A stretch of DNA of 64,000 nucleotides from Oceanospirillum sp964342385. GTDB taxonomy: Bacteria > Pseudomonadota > Gammaproteobacteria > Pseudomonadales > Halomonadaceae. Location: contig CAYFGP010000006.1 of assembly GCA_964342385.1 (NCBI GenBank), forward strand, positions 1 to 64,000, written 5' to 3'. Below, piece after piece: positions 8,764 to 17,516 of this stretch. A model generated the notes under the pieces. That model was not told the DNA's origin. It searched no databases and was given only the letters and a program-made list of their open reading frames with translations. The position numbers and the translations under genes were made by a program. The first letter of the stretch is position 1, and each line of letters starts with the position of its first letter.

Positions 8764-10299
8764 ATGAACGCTTATGAACTGCATCTGGTTCCTGGTCAAC
8801 TGACACTGGCGCAACTGCGCCAGATCAACGATAACCCAGTAAAACTATCACTGGACGGAAGCAGCCACGACGCCATTCACGCCTCCGCTCAAACCGTCGC
8901 CAACGTGATCAGCGAAGGCCGTACCGTGTACGGCATCAATACCGGTTTTGGTCTTCTGGCCAATACCCGTATCGAACCGGAAGAGCTGGAAACTCTGCAG
9001 CGCAGTATCGTGCTATCCCATGCCGCCGGTATCGGCGATATGATGGACATCAATACCGTACGTTTGCTGATGGTACTGAAGATTAACTCTCTGGCCCGTG
9101 GATTTTCCGGCATCCGCCTGTCGGTTATTGAAGCCCTGATTACCCTGCTGAATCGTGAGATCTATCCGTGTATTCCTAAGAAGGGCTCTGTCGGTGCCTC
9201 CGGTGATCTAGCTCCTCTGGCCCATATGTCCGCCATTCTGCTGGGCGAAGGACAGGCGATCTACAAAGGCGAGACCATCTCAGCTAAGGTCGCACTGGAA
9301 CTGGCTGGTTTACATCCGATCGAACTGGCACCCAAAGAAGGTCTGGCGCTGCTAAATGGCACTCAAGCATCTACTGCCTTTGCCCTACAAGGTCTGTTCG
9401 CAGCAGAAAATGCCCTGCTATCTGCTACCGTTATTGGTGCACTGTGTGTAGAAGCGGCCACAGGCTCTCGTCGTCCATTTGATGATCGTATCCATCAGGT
9501 ACGCGGCCATAAAGGCCAGATCGATATGGCAACCGCCTATCGTGCCCTGCTGGATCATTCTCAGATTGAAGACTCCCATCGTAGCTGTGAAAAAGTGCAG
9601 GACCCTTACTCCCTACGCTGCCAGCCACAGGTTATGGGCGCTTGTCTGACCCAGATCCGTCAGGCCAGCGAAGTGATCCTGACCGAGTGTAACGCCGTAT
9701 CCGATAACCCACTGGTGTTCCCAGAAGATGGTGATATTATCTCCGGCGGTAACTTCCATGCTGAACCAATCGCCTTTGCGGCGGATAACTTGGCACTGGC
9801 CATTGCAGAAATTGGTTCCCTATCTGAGCGCCGCATGGCTCTGCTAATCGACTCCAACCTGAGCGGACTGCCACCCTTCCTGGTGGATAACGGCGGAGTA
9901 AACTCCGGTTTTATGATCGCACAGGTCACCTCTGCCGCCCTGGCCAGTGAAAACAAAGGCCTGGCACACCCCGCCTCTGTCGATAGCCTGCCCACTTCCG
10001 CTAACCAGGAAGACCATGTATCTATGGCTACCTGGGCTGCTCGTCGACTGCAGGATATGCATGAAAACACCACGGGTATTCTGGCGGTAGAACTGCTGGC
10101 TGCCTGTCAGGGCATCGACTTCCGCAGCCCACTGAAAACATCAGATCTGCTGGAACAAGCAAAAGCAGAGCTGCGTAGCCGAGTGCCTTTCTACGATAAA
10201 GACCGCTACTTCTCACCAGATATCGAAGCTGCGGCTGAGCTGATTCGTGAGGGCGCGCTGGAGAAGTTTGTTACGGAAGTGGTGAAGGTTTCGGCGTAA
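8764..10299 (+). CDS. hutH: histidine ammonia-lyase
   Basis: Deaminates L-histidine to urocanate, the first step of the pathway. The self-processed MIO cofactor triad Ala-Ser-Gly is in SVGASGDLAPLAHMS near residue 145, and the conserved YGINTGFG motif is near residue 58. Two in-frame ATGs exist: 8755, which directly touches GGAG, and 8764, which has this GGAG at nine bases. I choose 8764 (511 residues), though 8755 with the upstream AAGGA is possible. Last gene of the plus-strand hut group, followed by a strong terminator. Confidence 0.96.
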   Translation: MNAYELHLVPGQLTLAQLRQINDNPVKLSLDGSSHDAIHASAQTVANVISEGRTVYGINTGFGLLANTRIEPEELETLQRSIVLSHAAGIGDMMDINTVRLLMVLKINSLARGFSGIRLSVIEALITLLNREIYPCIPKKGSVGASGDLAPLAHMSAILLGEGQAIYKGETISAKVALELAGLHPIELAPKEGLALLNGTQASTAFALQGLFAAENALLSATVIGALCVEAATGSRRPFDDRIHQVRGHKGQIDMATAYRALLDHSQIEDSHRSCEKVQDPYSLRCQPQVMGACLTQIRQASEVILTECNAVSDNPLVFPEDGDIISGGNFHAEPIAFAADNLALAIAEIGSLSERRMALLIDSNLSGLPPFLVDNGGVNSGFMIAQVTSAALASENKGLAHPASVDSLPTSANQEDHVSMATWAARRLQDMHENTTGILAVELLAACQGIDFRSPLKTSDLLEQAKAELRSRVPFYDKDRYFSPDIEAAAELIREGALEKFVTEVVKVSA

Positions 10300-10366
10300 G
10301 CCATTAAGTATCAGACACAGTTTCTGAGCACAGGTACTTTTCAACAAAGCTAGCTCAGTAACACTC

Positions 10367-10399
10367 AAAGCCCCATTGCTTAAACCAATGGGGCTTTTT
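10367..10399 (+). terminator. Rho-independent terminator of the hutUH transcript
   Basis: AAAGCCCCATTG (10367-10378) pairs perfectly with CAATGGGGCTTT (10386-10397) over a 7-base loop and is followed by Ts. It lies about 70 bases past the hutH stop. Confidence 0.9.
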
Positions 10400-10505
10400 A
10401 GTGCTCACGATTTAATGCCTGCTATCTTGACGACTTCATTACCAAACGCCCCATAAAAAATAGCTGCTATGCTAAAAACTCTAAATCAGCTTAAACAGGG
10501 AAGTT

Positions 10506-11456
10506 ATGATGGCCAATCATCACGATACGGGCTACAAGGAGCTCTTTAGTTACCCCGAATTGGTGAAACAATTGATTGAAGGGTTTGCTCCAGCTGAAAT
10601 CGCCCAAATTATGGATTTCACTACCCTAAAACTGCATAGCGGTAACTACATCACACCGCTGTTTGAGGAAAAGTTTGAAGATCTGGTTTGGTCTGTTGAT
10701 GTTCATTGGCAAGGTACGCAACAACAGGTGTACCTCTACCTGCTACTGGAATTTCAATCATCAATCGACAACTCAATGCCAATTCGTCTGATGCATTACG
10801 TGGCCTGCTTTTATGACCACTTACTCAAAAACAAGGCAACAACAGTCAAACAAGGGCTGCCTCCAGTTTTCCCAATCGTGCTCTACAATGGCCTGCAACG
10901 CTGGACAGCAAAACAGGATATCTACCAGCTCATCAACCCTGAACCACCCGCTTTCCTTAAATCGTACCAGCCCCAACTCAAGTATTACCTGATTGATGAA
11001 GGAGCCTATAGCGATGAAGAGCTGGAACAGAAACAAACAGCCCTCAGCGGTGTCTTTAGTATTGAAAAAGCCTCCTCCAGCAGAGAAAATCTACAGCAGG
11101 CGGTAAATCACATTGTGGCTATCATCAAAAATGATCCCCACAAAGAACGACTAGACCGGGTCATCACCCGATGGTTGAAGCGCCATTTACAAAGATTAAA
11201 GGCAGAAGTCGATCTACAAAACCTGAATAGTCTAATTGAGGATAACGAGATGCTGGCAGAAAATTTACAACACTGGGCTGAAAAAGAACGCTCAGAGGGC
11301 CGAAAAGAAGGCCTAGAAGAAGGGCGGGAAGAAGGACGACGTGAGACAGCCCAGAATTTGATTCAACTCGGCTTACTCACTGATGAACAAGTCTCAGCGG
11401 CAACAGGCCTAAGTGTTACAGACATTCAGCAATTACGGAAAGATATAGCCCACTAG
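10506..11456 (+). CDS. Rpn family recombination-promoting nuclease / transposase-like protein
   Basis: 316-residue protein of the RpnA/YhgA-like (PD-(D/E)XK, transposase_31) family. The family start, HDTGYKELFSYPELVKQLI, is clear near the N terminus, followed by the nuclease core with YLYLLLEFQSS (E and Q of the PD-(D/E)XK motif) near residue 80 and MPIRLMHYVACFYDHL. The C terminus has a Glu/Arg-rich coiled stretch with KERSEGRKEGLEEGREEG repeats, then a small helix-turn-helix-like tail, as in other family members. Such genes are mobile and multi-copy; no terminal repeats or target duplications are visible around this one. Start at 10506 or the adjacent ATG at 10509, with AGGGA upstream. Confidence 0.85.
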   Translation: MMANHHDTGYKELFSYPELVKQLIEGFAPAEIAQIMDFTTLKLHSGNYITPLFEEKFEDLVWSVDVHWQGTQQQVYLYLLLEFQSSIDNSMPIRLMHYVACFYDHLLKNKATTVKQGLPPVFPIVLYNGLQRWTAKQDIYQLINPEPPAFLKSYQPQLKYYLIDEGAYSDEELEQKQTALSGVFSIEKASSSRENLQQAVNHIVAIIKNDPHKERLDRVITRWLKRHLQRLKAEVDLQNLNSLIEDNEMLAENLQHWAEKERSEGRKEGLEEGREEGRRETAQNLIQLGLLTDEQVSAATGLSVTDIQQLRKDIAH

Positions 11457-11663
11457 CCCTATCTTTCCTGTTGCCAGAATCTGCTACACCAATCCAGTCA
11501 AAGAAAGCTTCAAGTAGGAGCAACTCCCTTGGTCTGCGGAGAAAAATCAGAGTATTCACCAATAAGTTTAAGCCTATATACAGTCTACCCAAACCTTTTG
11601 GTTGTGGGCCATACGCTCTCTAAACCCACAAACCTGAGCTCTCCAATCATATATATTCCGATA

Positions 11664-12984
11664 CTACCCTCGAACAATATCGCCAATAGCACGGCGAGGG
11701 CTGTGAGGCGTAGCTTCAGCAGTGCCCAAGCGGAATAGCATCTGTACCGTGTCACTCTCTTTGATGCCGAAGTGCTGTTTAAAAGAGGCCTGCAATGGCA
11801 GCATCTCGTCATATTCTTGCAGTACCTGGCTCATAGGGTGCATCGCCAGCCCCATAGCAGTGATTTTCAGATTAATACGGCAATAGTCCCGGCCCACATT
11901 CACCTGATCAAGGCGACTGTTTGTAGCGCTGGAGAGCCAAGCAAAGGTACCGGTGGATTGCGCTGCTTTTTGTGTCATAGCCACTGACTGTTGACCAAAC
12001 TCCGTGGGGTCTTTCTCAGCACTCTCTCTGGATAGGAAGAAGTTCTCCACCAGAATACGTTTTATACCACTTAAACCCGATTGAGCCGTACCAAAACCAT
12101 CCCGGTATTTTCTCATCTCGTCATCGTTAAAGCGGAACATGGCAATCGTTTCCATATCCCGGGCATGATCACCGACTTCAATCTGCATCGACTGGGTTAA
12201 TACCGCTTCCATCTGTTTCTTGTCTTCAGGCGAATACACCATGGTCAGTGGATATTGGTTATGCTGCCGATGGAAGGTGTTCAAGGTATCCATCTGCGCC
12301 TGAGATAAAGGACGGGCATCGTATTCCCGTTTATTGGAATGGCGGGCCAGTAAGTAAGGGAATAGCGGATCGGCGGTAATGTTGTCTTGTGCGACCAGCT
12401 TGATCGCAGCGACCGGTTTATTTAACAGCTCAGTATTGCTGTACACCCCTTGAGGGAACAGCTCGATTTGAGGGAACAGCTCGATTTGAGGGAACAGCTC
12501 GATTTGAGGGAACAGCTCGATTNNNNNNNNNNNNNNNNNNNNNNNNNNNNNNNNNNNNNNNNNNNNNNNNNNNNNNNNNNNNNNNNNNNNNNNNNNNNNN
12601 NNNNNNNNNNNNNNNNNNNNNNTCAGCTTTATGGCCTAACCCTGTGGCTGCAATAGCCAGTGTTTCTAAAAAGGTGCCTTGTCCGATATGGATCTGACGG
12701 AAAAATGGATCGGTTTCTGGTAATAAGCGCTCTGGATCAACATACAGTTCAAAGCTGGTCGGGCCTGTCATACGCACAATCCAGGGTTGTTTGTTGTGTG
12801 GATTCGGCGCTAATACCGCATAAGACAACACCTTCAAACGGATATCCGTGATATCTGCCGATGGGCCACTCCAACCATAATCCATCACTTGTGATTCCAA
12901 ACCACCACAGGCCTTTATGGTACTGCTCAGAGCAACTGCACCCACACCAAAACCCAATACGCGAATAAATTGTCTTCTGTCCAT
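11664..12984 (-). CDS. Tat-exported nitroreductase-family protein (interrupted by assembly gap)
   Basis: Two fragments of one gene separated by 100 Ns (12523-12622). The N-terminal part starts at ATG 12984 (GGAGCA seven bases upstream) with a twin-arginine signal, MDRRQFIRVLGFGVGAVAL, then APNPHNKQPW, the flavin-site motif of Acg-type nitroreductases. The C-terminal part reads ELFPQGVYSNTELLNKPVA and ends in RRAIGDIVRG, with SNKREYDARPL and RINLKITAMGLAMHPMSQ typical of this family. The probable role is a periplasmic FMN-binding oxidoreductase of unknown substrate. In the frame of the C-terminal part the bases next to the gap encode repeated IELFPQ. It is divergent from a MarR gene that probably controls it. 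Confidence 0.8.
12451..12522 (-). repeat. four 18-bp tandem repeats running into the gap
   Basis: The unit TGAGGGAACAGCTCGATT occurs four times without a mismatch (12451, 12469, 12487, 12505) and ends exactly where the Ns begin. On the coding strand each unit encodes IELFPQ in frame with the nitroreductase C-terminal part. Whether the repeat is biological or an artefact of gap closing cannot be told from this sequence. Confidence 0.9.
12523..12622. other. assembly gap of 100 Ns
   Basis: Exactly 100 N characters, the usual placeholder for a gap of unknown length, inside the nitroreductase gene and abutting the 18-bp tandem repeat. Confidence 0.99.
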
Positions 12985-13019
12985 TATCTGCTCCAGTGAA
13001 TTCTTAGCTTTAAATTTAC

Positions 13020-13054
13020 ATTCCATGGAATAAATAATATATTCCAAAGAATAT
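13020..13054. promoter_or_regulatory. probable MarR operator between divergent genes
   Basis: ATTCCATGGAAT (13020-13031) is a perfect 12-bp palindrome; a second dyad ATTCC-AAA-GAAT (within 13039-13054) follows after a few bases. Both lie in the 104-base space between the nitroreductase gene and the divergent marR gene, where an autorepressor of MarR type would bind. Confidence 0.6.
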
Positions 13055-13088
13055 AAATCAAGAGATTTTTTGATCAGGAGCAGAAACC

Positions 13089-13553
13089 GTGGAAAACAGG
13101 CCACAAACGGAAATCAGGCTGATGGTGCTGTTTGGCATCTTGCAACAGCTAATGACGACGCGACAGAACAAGCTATTTACTCACCTGGAACTGACTCCCT
13201 CTCAGTTTGGTGTTTTAAATCATTTCACTCATAAACCCGAACGCAGTTGGATGGTGACGGAGCTAGCGGAAGTGATGGAGATGAATCAACCTGGGATCAC
13301 GAAAATCGTGAATGTGCTGATTGATAAGAAGCTATTGGTCGCAGAACCGGATAAGGCAGATCGTCGCAAGCGCCATCTGAAAATTACAGATCAGGGCTTA
13401 AATACCTGTAAAAATACGCTGCAGTCGCTATTACCTGATATTTCTCATATTTTTGAGCAATGGCAGGATGATGATTTATCTGAGCTGCAACTGCACTTGG
13501 AAAAACTAATGACTTGGCTCGATAACCATAGAGAAGATATTAAGCGGGTCTAA
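13089..13553 (+). CDS. MarR family transcriptional regulator
   Basis: 154 residues with the MarR winged-helix fold: LTPSQFGVLNHF, then WMVTELAEVMEMNQPGITKIVNVL as the recognition helix region, and the wing PDKADRRKRHLKITDQG. Translation starts at GTG 13089 with AGGAG eight bases upstream. It is divergent from the nitroreductase gene, and palindromes in between suggest that it represses both itself and the flavoprotein in response to an aromatic or redox-active compound. The ligand is unknown. Confidence 0.88.
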   Translation: MENRPQTEIRLMVLFGILQQLMTTRQNKLFTHLELTPSQFGVLNHFTHKPERSWMVTELAEVMEMNQPGITKIVNVLIDKKLLVAEPDKADRRKRHLKITDQGLNTCKNTLQSLLPDISHIFEQWQDDDLSELQLHLEKLMTWLDNHREDIKRV

Positions 13554-13936
13554 ATAGGTGCTTGAATTATCAAGGCCTTGTTCGCAAGGCCTCAAATAAG
13601 AATATTACCACTTATTCAAATACTCATGTTTCTATTGCTGTCTTTTAAAAAAGTTATTTTAATAGTTTACAGACTTGGGATAGTAAGCAAGGTACTTCTT
13701 ATATCAGGACAAACAATGAGACATAATATATCTCAAGTAATATTCGATAGATACAACAATAGCTAACAGCCGATATTGCTTATCTAGCAATCACATGCGT
13801 TAATGCAGCTTGATTTCATACCTACTTACACAACAGTATTCCGATATTTTTGGCCAACGGCTGAAGAATGAAACCATTTGCTAAAGAGTAATCTTTGTGT
13901 GAGTGCTTAATTAAACCAATCTAAAGGACTGAATTG
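13554..13936. other. intergenic region carrying repeat copy A
   Basis: 383 AT-rich bases between marR and the chorismate mutase remnant. Besides the palindromic element at 13822-13909, a short hairpin AAGGCCTTG..CAAGGCCT at about 13571-13592 could end the marR transcript. No coding potential is convincing. Confidence 0.4.
13822..13909 (-). repeat. interspersed ~92-bp palindromic element, copy A
   Basis: Begins CTACTTACACAACAGTATT and ends TTTGTGTGAGTGCTTA, with the internal GGCCAACGGCTGAAGAATGA core shared with copies C and E. This copy is more diverged (ACAACAG for ACAAAAG). It lies 28 bases upstream of the chorismate mutase start codon, so it may influence that promoter. Confidence 0.8.
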
Positions 13937-14478
13937 ATGTTAAAACGCTCAGTTGCACTTCTGCTAACCCTGTTTTCTTTTTCCTGCTTTGCAGCTCCAA
14001 CCAGCGATAAACTATTCAGCGTAATTAATGAGCGCTTAAGCTATATGGAAGATGTCGCCTTGTTTAAAGCTCAGAAACATAAAGCAATTGAAGACATTAA
14101 ACGTGAAGAAGTGGTGATCGCTAAAGCATCCGCTTCAGCTGCGAAAGCAGGGCTGAATGAAGGCAGTGTGGCAGTGTAGTGGCTTTTTTTAAAGCTCAGA
14201 TATCTGCTGCTAAGGCCATTCAATACCGCTATCGTGCAGACCTGCTTAGCCATCCGGTGAAAAAAGAACCTCGCGATCTGAAAACAGTTATTCGTCCGGC
14301 TCTGATTAAGTTAGGTGGCCAGATCAATAGCGAGATGGCTGGTTTTCTGGCAGAAGGTGGAGAGTTAACCGAGAAAGATTGGCCAAGTTTTAAACAAACG
14401 CTGCAACAACAATACTTGAATGCAGGCGACAAGCGTATGCTATTTGATGCTTTATCAAAGGTCGAGTTAAAGAAATAA
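13937..14478 (+). pseudogene. periplasmic chorismate mutase (AroQ gamma type), frameshifted
   Basis: The first frame (ATG 13937, AAAGGA upstream) encodes a signal peptide (LLLTLFSFSCFAAP) and helix 1 of a secreted AroQ-type chorismate mutase, with RLSYMEDVALFKAQKHKAIE and DIKREE. It stops with TAG at 14177-14179. The next frame continues at once with VAFFKAQISAAKAIQYRYRA and the rest of the fold to 14478. The break coincides with a perfect tandem duplication of GGCAGTGT (14162-14169 and 14170-14177). Removing one copy restores a single frame of about 177 residues reading NEGSVVAFFKAQ. The enzyme converts chorismate to prephenate in the periplasm; as read here it is truncated. A sequencing or assembly slip is the main alternative. 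Confidence 0.8.
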
Positions 14479-14559
14479 CAAGCCTGTTTAAGCTTCAACA
14501 TTCAAATAAAACTTTCTCTACAACAAAGGGCTGTATTATTCAGTTATTGACTAGAGAGC

Positions 14560-14586
14560 ATCGAAATACTTTTGTTTAAATGTACA
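14560..14586. repeat. half copy of the palindromic element
   Basis: ATCGAAATACTTTTGTTTAAATGT matches one end of the ~92-bp repeat family (ATCGAAATACTTTTGTGTAAGTGT in copy B). The other arm is missing. Confidence 0.5.
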
Positions 14587-14616
14587 TAACGATAAGACCA
14601 GTCATAGGATAAATAG

Positions 14617-14649
14617 AAAAATGCCCTCAGAGTTTGAGGGCATTTTTTA
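14617..14649. terminator. bidirectional terminator
   Basis: AAAATGCCCTC pairs with GAGGGCATTTT over a 7-base loop, with A and T runs on the two sides (14617-14649). It sits between the convergent chorismate mutase and LysM/GH18 genes and would serve both. Confidence 0.85.
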
Positions 14650-14674
14650 TAGTCAAGAACAGGTCAAAATCATT

Positions 14675-15706
14675 TTATACCTGTTGCCATTGAATATAGC
14701 CGGACGTGGTCACACCTTGTTGTGCAAAATAGGCCTCTGCATCCGCATACATACTGGCATTAACAATACTTGGGATAATTTTAGCCTTGCTGTCGCTATA
14801 AGCTGACCAGCTTAATGCAGGGTCTTCATAGCTGTTGCTGGTTTCCTTACCTGTGGTATACAACTGAGGCGAAATCAGATCAATATTGTTGTCACTAAAG
14901 AAACCTTGCATCAGGTCTGCCGCATCAGGAATACCGTAAGGCGCGGAATGGCTTACAGTAACCAGTACTTTCAAGCCGTTCTCTTTTGCCAGTTTAAAGG
15001 ATTGTGCAAAGGCATCACCCAGGCCACCATCGCCGACTTCGATATCGTAAGCCAAACCATCGTAACCAGCGAAGGTACCATTTTGGATCGCATTATCGAT
15101 ATCCGTTAGAAAGCTCTGAGTGAAAGCACCGGTTTTTTTGGAACCACCACCCAGTGAGATATATTTCTCGCCTAGCAACAGATCTTTCAGATGAGCACTC
15201 TCACTAACGGCATTATCGATATTGGCCCAACCACTAAAAGCGATGCTGATATTTGCGCCAGCCAGGGCTTTGGAGCTTGACCAAGTCCAGTCCCAATAGC
15301 CCATATATTCCGCTTCTGGCAGATCAGCACTGGTTTCAGTTTCAGCAGGCTCTGATTCAGTGCCTGCCTGGGCAGAGATCGACAATACCTGGCCAACCTG
15401 AATTTGGTTGGCATCTGCCAATTGGTTCTCTTGCTCAATCTGATGCCAGGTAACGCCTTTACAAGCTGTGATTGCATCTGCGATGGCCGATACGCTATCA
15501 CCTGCCATCACCGTATAGACCCAATCACCAGAACCTGTGACAAATGGGATTTTCAGTGCTTGACCAACACTGATTGCATCTGGATTAGTCAGTGCATTTG
15601 CGTCAATGATCGTCTGAGCCTGGATACCAGCAGATGCATTAATCTGATCGGCAATTTTTGACAAGCTATCGCCAGATTGTACGGTGTAGTGAAGAACCCT
15701 TGGCAT
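14675..15706 (-). CDS. LysM-repeat protein with GH18-like glycosidase domain
   Basis: 343 residues from ATG at 15706 (AAGGA eight bases upstream); a longer frame to 15808 has no ribosome site. Two LysM repeats bind peptidoglycan or chitin-like glycans: LHYTVQSGDSLSKIADQI with DAISVGQALKIP (about residues 4-50), and YTVMAGDSVSAIADAI with NQIQVGQVLSIS (about 58-110). The C-terminal 200 residues resemble a family 18 glycosidase barrel: YISLGGGSKKTG, then DGLAYDIE, which matches the DGxDxDxE catalytic motif except that the first inner Asp is Ala, and QLYTTG further on. No signal peptide is visible, which is odd for a glycan-binding protein; export by another route or an internal role is possible. 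Confidence 0.7.
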   Translation of the reverse strand: MPRVLHYTVQSGDSLSKIADQINASAGIQAQTIIDANALTNPDAISVGQALKIPFVTGSGDWVYTVMAGDSVSAIADAITACKGVTWHQIEQENQLADANQIQVGQVLSISAQAGTESEPAETETSADLPEAEYMGYWDWTWSSSKALAGANISIAFSGWANIDNAVSESAHLKDLLLGEKYISLGGGSKKTGAFTQSFLTDIDNAIQNGTFAGYDGLAYDIEVGDGGLGDAFAQSFKLAKENGLKVLVTVSHSAPYGIPDAADLMQGFFSDNNIDLISPQLYTTGKETSNSYEDPALSWSAYSDSKAKIIPSIVNASMYADAEAYFAQQGVTTSGYIQWQQV

Positions 15707-15963
15707 ATCAATATTCCTTAGCACGTGAAAGATATTGTCTCTATTGTTCACAGTTGCTAGGCAAGGTCTATTACACGCTATTTCATTGTCATTCCGTGTT
15801 ATTACCATTGGTTAGCTCAATCCTTACTGACTCCAGCTTTTTCTATCCCGGTCTAAAGTGGGCCTATTCTTTTTTTAAAAATGGAGCTCTTATCCAACCC
15901 GATATTTATAGATACTGACAGCCATCCAACAGGTCTTTTCACATAAATTCAGGAGGCAGAAGT

Positions 15964-16620
15964 ATGAGCACAACACACCCTCAAGATGGCAGTCAGACAT
16001 TACCTCACGGCAAGCGTGCAACCGTTCGTCGGGGAGCAAAACGTGCCAGCTATAATAAGGCTGATGTGTATCAACTGATTGATGATTTAAAGCTGGCTCA
16101 CCTGGGTTTTGTGGTAGATGGTAGCCCTGTCATTATTCCAATTACCCTGTGGCGTGTTGAGGATAATCTTTACTTCCATGTGGCCAACAAAAGTCGCTTA
16201 CAACGTTTGCTGGAAGCCGGCCAGGAGATCTGTGTCTCTCTGGCGGAGTGCAGTGAATGGGTGATGGCAAAATCGGCTTATCATCACAGTGCTAATTATC
16301 GCTCAGCGGTACTCTACTGCACTGGTGAACGTATTACTGAAGCAACAGAGTTTGATAAAGCCTTTGAGGTGGTTATCAATCAAATGGAAGCGGATCGTTG
16401 GCAACATCTGCGTCCACCCAGTAATTCAGAACGTAAAGCAACCGCACTGATGAAACTCACCATTCAGGAAGGCTCTTTTAAGTCCCGCTCAGGAGGACCT
16501 GTAGAAGAGGAAGAAGATATGGCGCTACCTGTGTGGCACGGCACTCTTCCGACAAGATATGACGGATCAACCAAAGAGCAGTCCAGTGGTTGCCCCTATC
16601 ATATGGCAGCAGAGAGTTAA
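15964..16620 (+). CDS. pyridoxamine 5'-phosphate oxidase-like FMN-binding protein
   Basis: 218 residues of the split-barrel flavoprotein family (PPOX/NimA-like). Recognisable features: a basic N terminus, LAHLGFVVDGSPVIIPITLW as the first strands, LYFHVANKSRLQRLLEAGQE (flavin-site segment), ICVSLAEC, and the family's SANYRSAVLYCTGERITE. A conserved C-terminal RSGGPVEEEEDM precedes LPVWHGTLPT, which is typical of the subgroup annotated only as PPOX-family protein. AGGAGG precedes the ATG by about seven bases. The substrate is unknown. It stands alone, with its own terminator. Confidence 0.85.
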   Translation: MSTTHPQDGSQTLPHGKRATVRRGAKRASYNKADVYQLIDDLKLAHLGFVVDGSPVIIPITLWRVEDNLYFHVANKSRLQRLLEAGQEICVSLAECSEWVMAKSAYHHSANYRSAVLYCTGERITEATEFDKAFEVVINQMEADRWQHLRPPSNSERKATALMKLTIQEGSFKSRSGGPVEEEEDMALPVWHGTLPTRYDGSTKEQSSGCPYHMAAES

Positions 16621-16680
16621 GCTTTCCTAGCCTATATATCAGTAGGTTACAGTAATCTAGATATCTGATCTAAATCATAA

Positions 16681-16716
16681 AACAGCACCATCATGACTGA
16701 TCGGTGCTGTTTTTTT
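16681..16716 (+). terminator. Rho-independent terminator
   Basis: AACAGCACC (16681-16689) pairs with GGTGCTGTT (16703-16711) and is followed by six Ts. It ends the PPOX-like gene transcript. Confidence 0.88.
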
Positions 16717-16790
16717 GATCTGTGCCGTTACTCTAATAATAACTAGAGGTATACTTCGCGACAAAACCCATAATAAAAGAGACAGTTGCG

Positions 16791-17336
16791 ATGACGGAGC
16801 AAACTTTCTGGGAGATCATCAATCGTTCTCTTGAGCAAAATGCCCCTGGCTCTGATGGCCAGTATCTGGCGATTGGCCAATCACTGGCTAGCCTGAGCCC
16901 AGATCAGCTGATTGGTTTTGAGAACCAATTAAGCCAACAAAAAGCCAAAGCCTTCAGCTTTCCTGTGCTGATGGCTAACTTTATTCTGCAAAGCTACATC
17001 AATGACGATATTTTTGAAGATTTTCGTCTTTGGTTAATCTCATTTGGTGAAGAGAAATTTACACAAATTCTGCATAACCCTGATGTACTGGCAGATCTGT
17101 GCGATATTAAAGACCCTGTTGAGGATATTACTGGCGAGGGATTGGTTTTTGCTGCGCTGGAAGCGTATGAAGCTCAAACAGGCCAGAATGATTTTCTTAA
17201 ACAACTCACCCCGGCAGAAGAAGGTGAGATGGACTATGACTGGCCAGATCAGCTATCAGGCCTGGAAGCCCGTATGCCTAAGCTTTTCGCCCGCTACTGG
17301 GATTCTAACCGTAGTTATGAGCTGGCTGCTGAGTAA
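16791..17336 (+). CDS. DUF4240 domain protein
   Basis: 181 residues matching the DUF4240 family pattern: TFWEIINRS at the N terminus, a helix with SLSPDQLIGFENQL, then NDDIFEDFRLWLISFGEEKF and HNPDVLADL. Such proteins are small, acidic and cytosolic, and are often found in genomes as stand-alone or immunity-like genes; the function is unknown. No partner gene is adjacent: a terminator lies on each side. Confidence 0.8.
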   Translation: MTEQTFWEIINRSLEQNAPGSDGQYLAIGQSLASLSPDQLIGFENQLSQQKAKAFSFPVLMANFILQSYINDDIFEDFRLWLISFGEEKFTQILHNPDVLADLCDIKDPVEDITGEGLVFAALEAYEAQTGQNDFLKQLTPAEEGEMDYDWPDQLSGLEARMPKLFARYWDSNRSYELAAE

Positions 17337-17450
17337 TATTTTCTGCACATTTAGAGCTATAGACGAGCTATTGATATCAAAGTGTTCTTAATATCGAAGC
17401 ACTTTGCCAGCAATACCCAGCCTAGTCCCAAATACTGATCGTTATAAAAA

Positions 17451-17482
17451 ATAAAGGCCGATTGATCACAATCGGCCTTTAT
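17451..17482. terminator. strong bidirectional terminator
   Basis: A perfect 14-bp stem, ATAAAGGCCGATTG (17451-17464) with CAATCGGCCTTTAT (17469-17482), closed by a 4-base loop. It separates the convergent DUF4240 and antitoxin genes. Confidence 0.85.
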
Positions 17483-17516
17483 ACGGAATCTTTTTAGCCG
17501 CTCAGCAGTTGCAGAA

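Noticed and set aside
7022..10299. Several long frames on the opposite strand of hutU and hutH (up to 303 codons)
   Set aside because: Shadows of highly expressed, GC-biased genes; His/Gln-rich composition and no ribosome sites.
14179..14478. Separate 99-residue gene starting at 14179
   Set aside because: It is the C-terminal part of the frameshifted chorismate mutase, not an independent gene.
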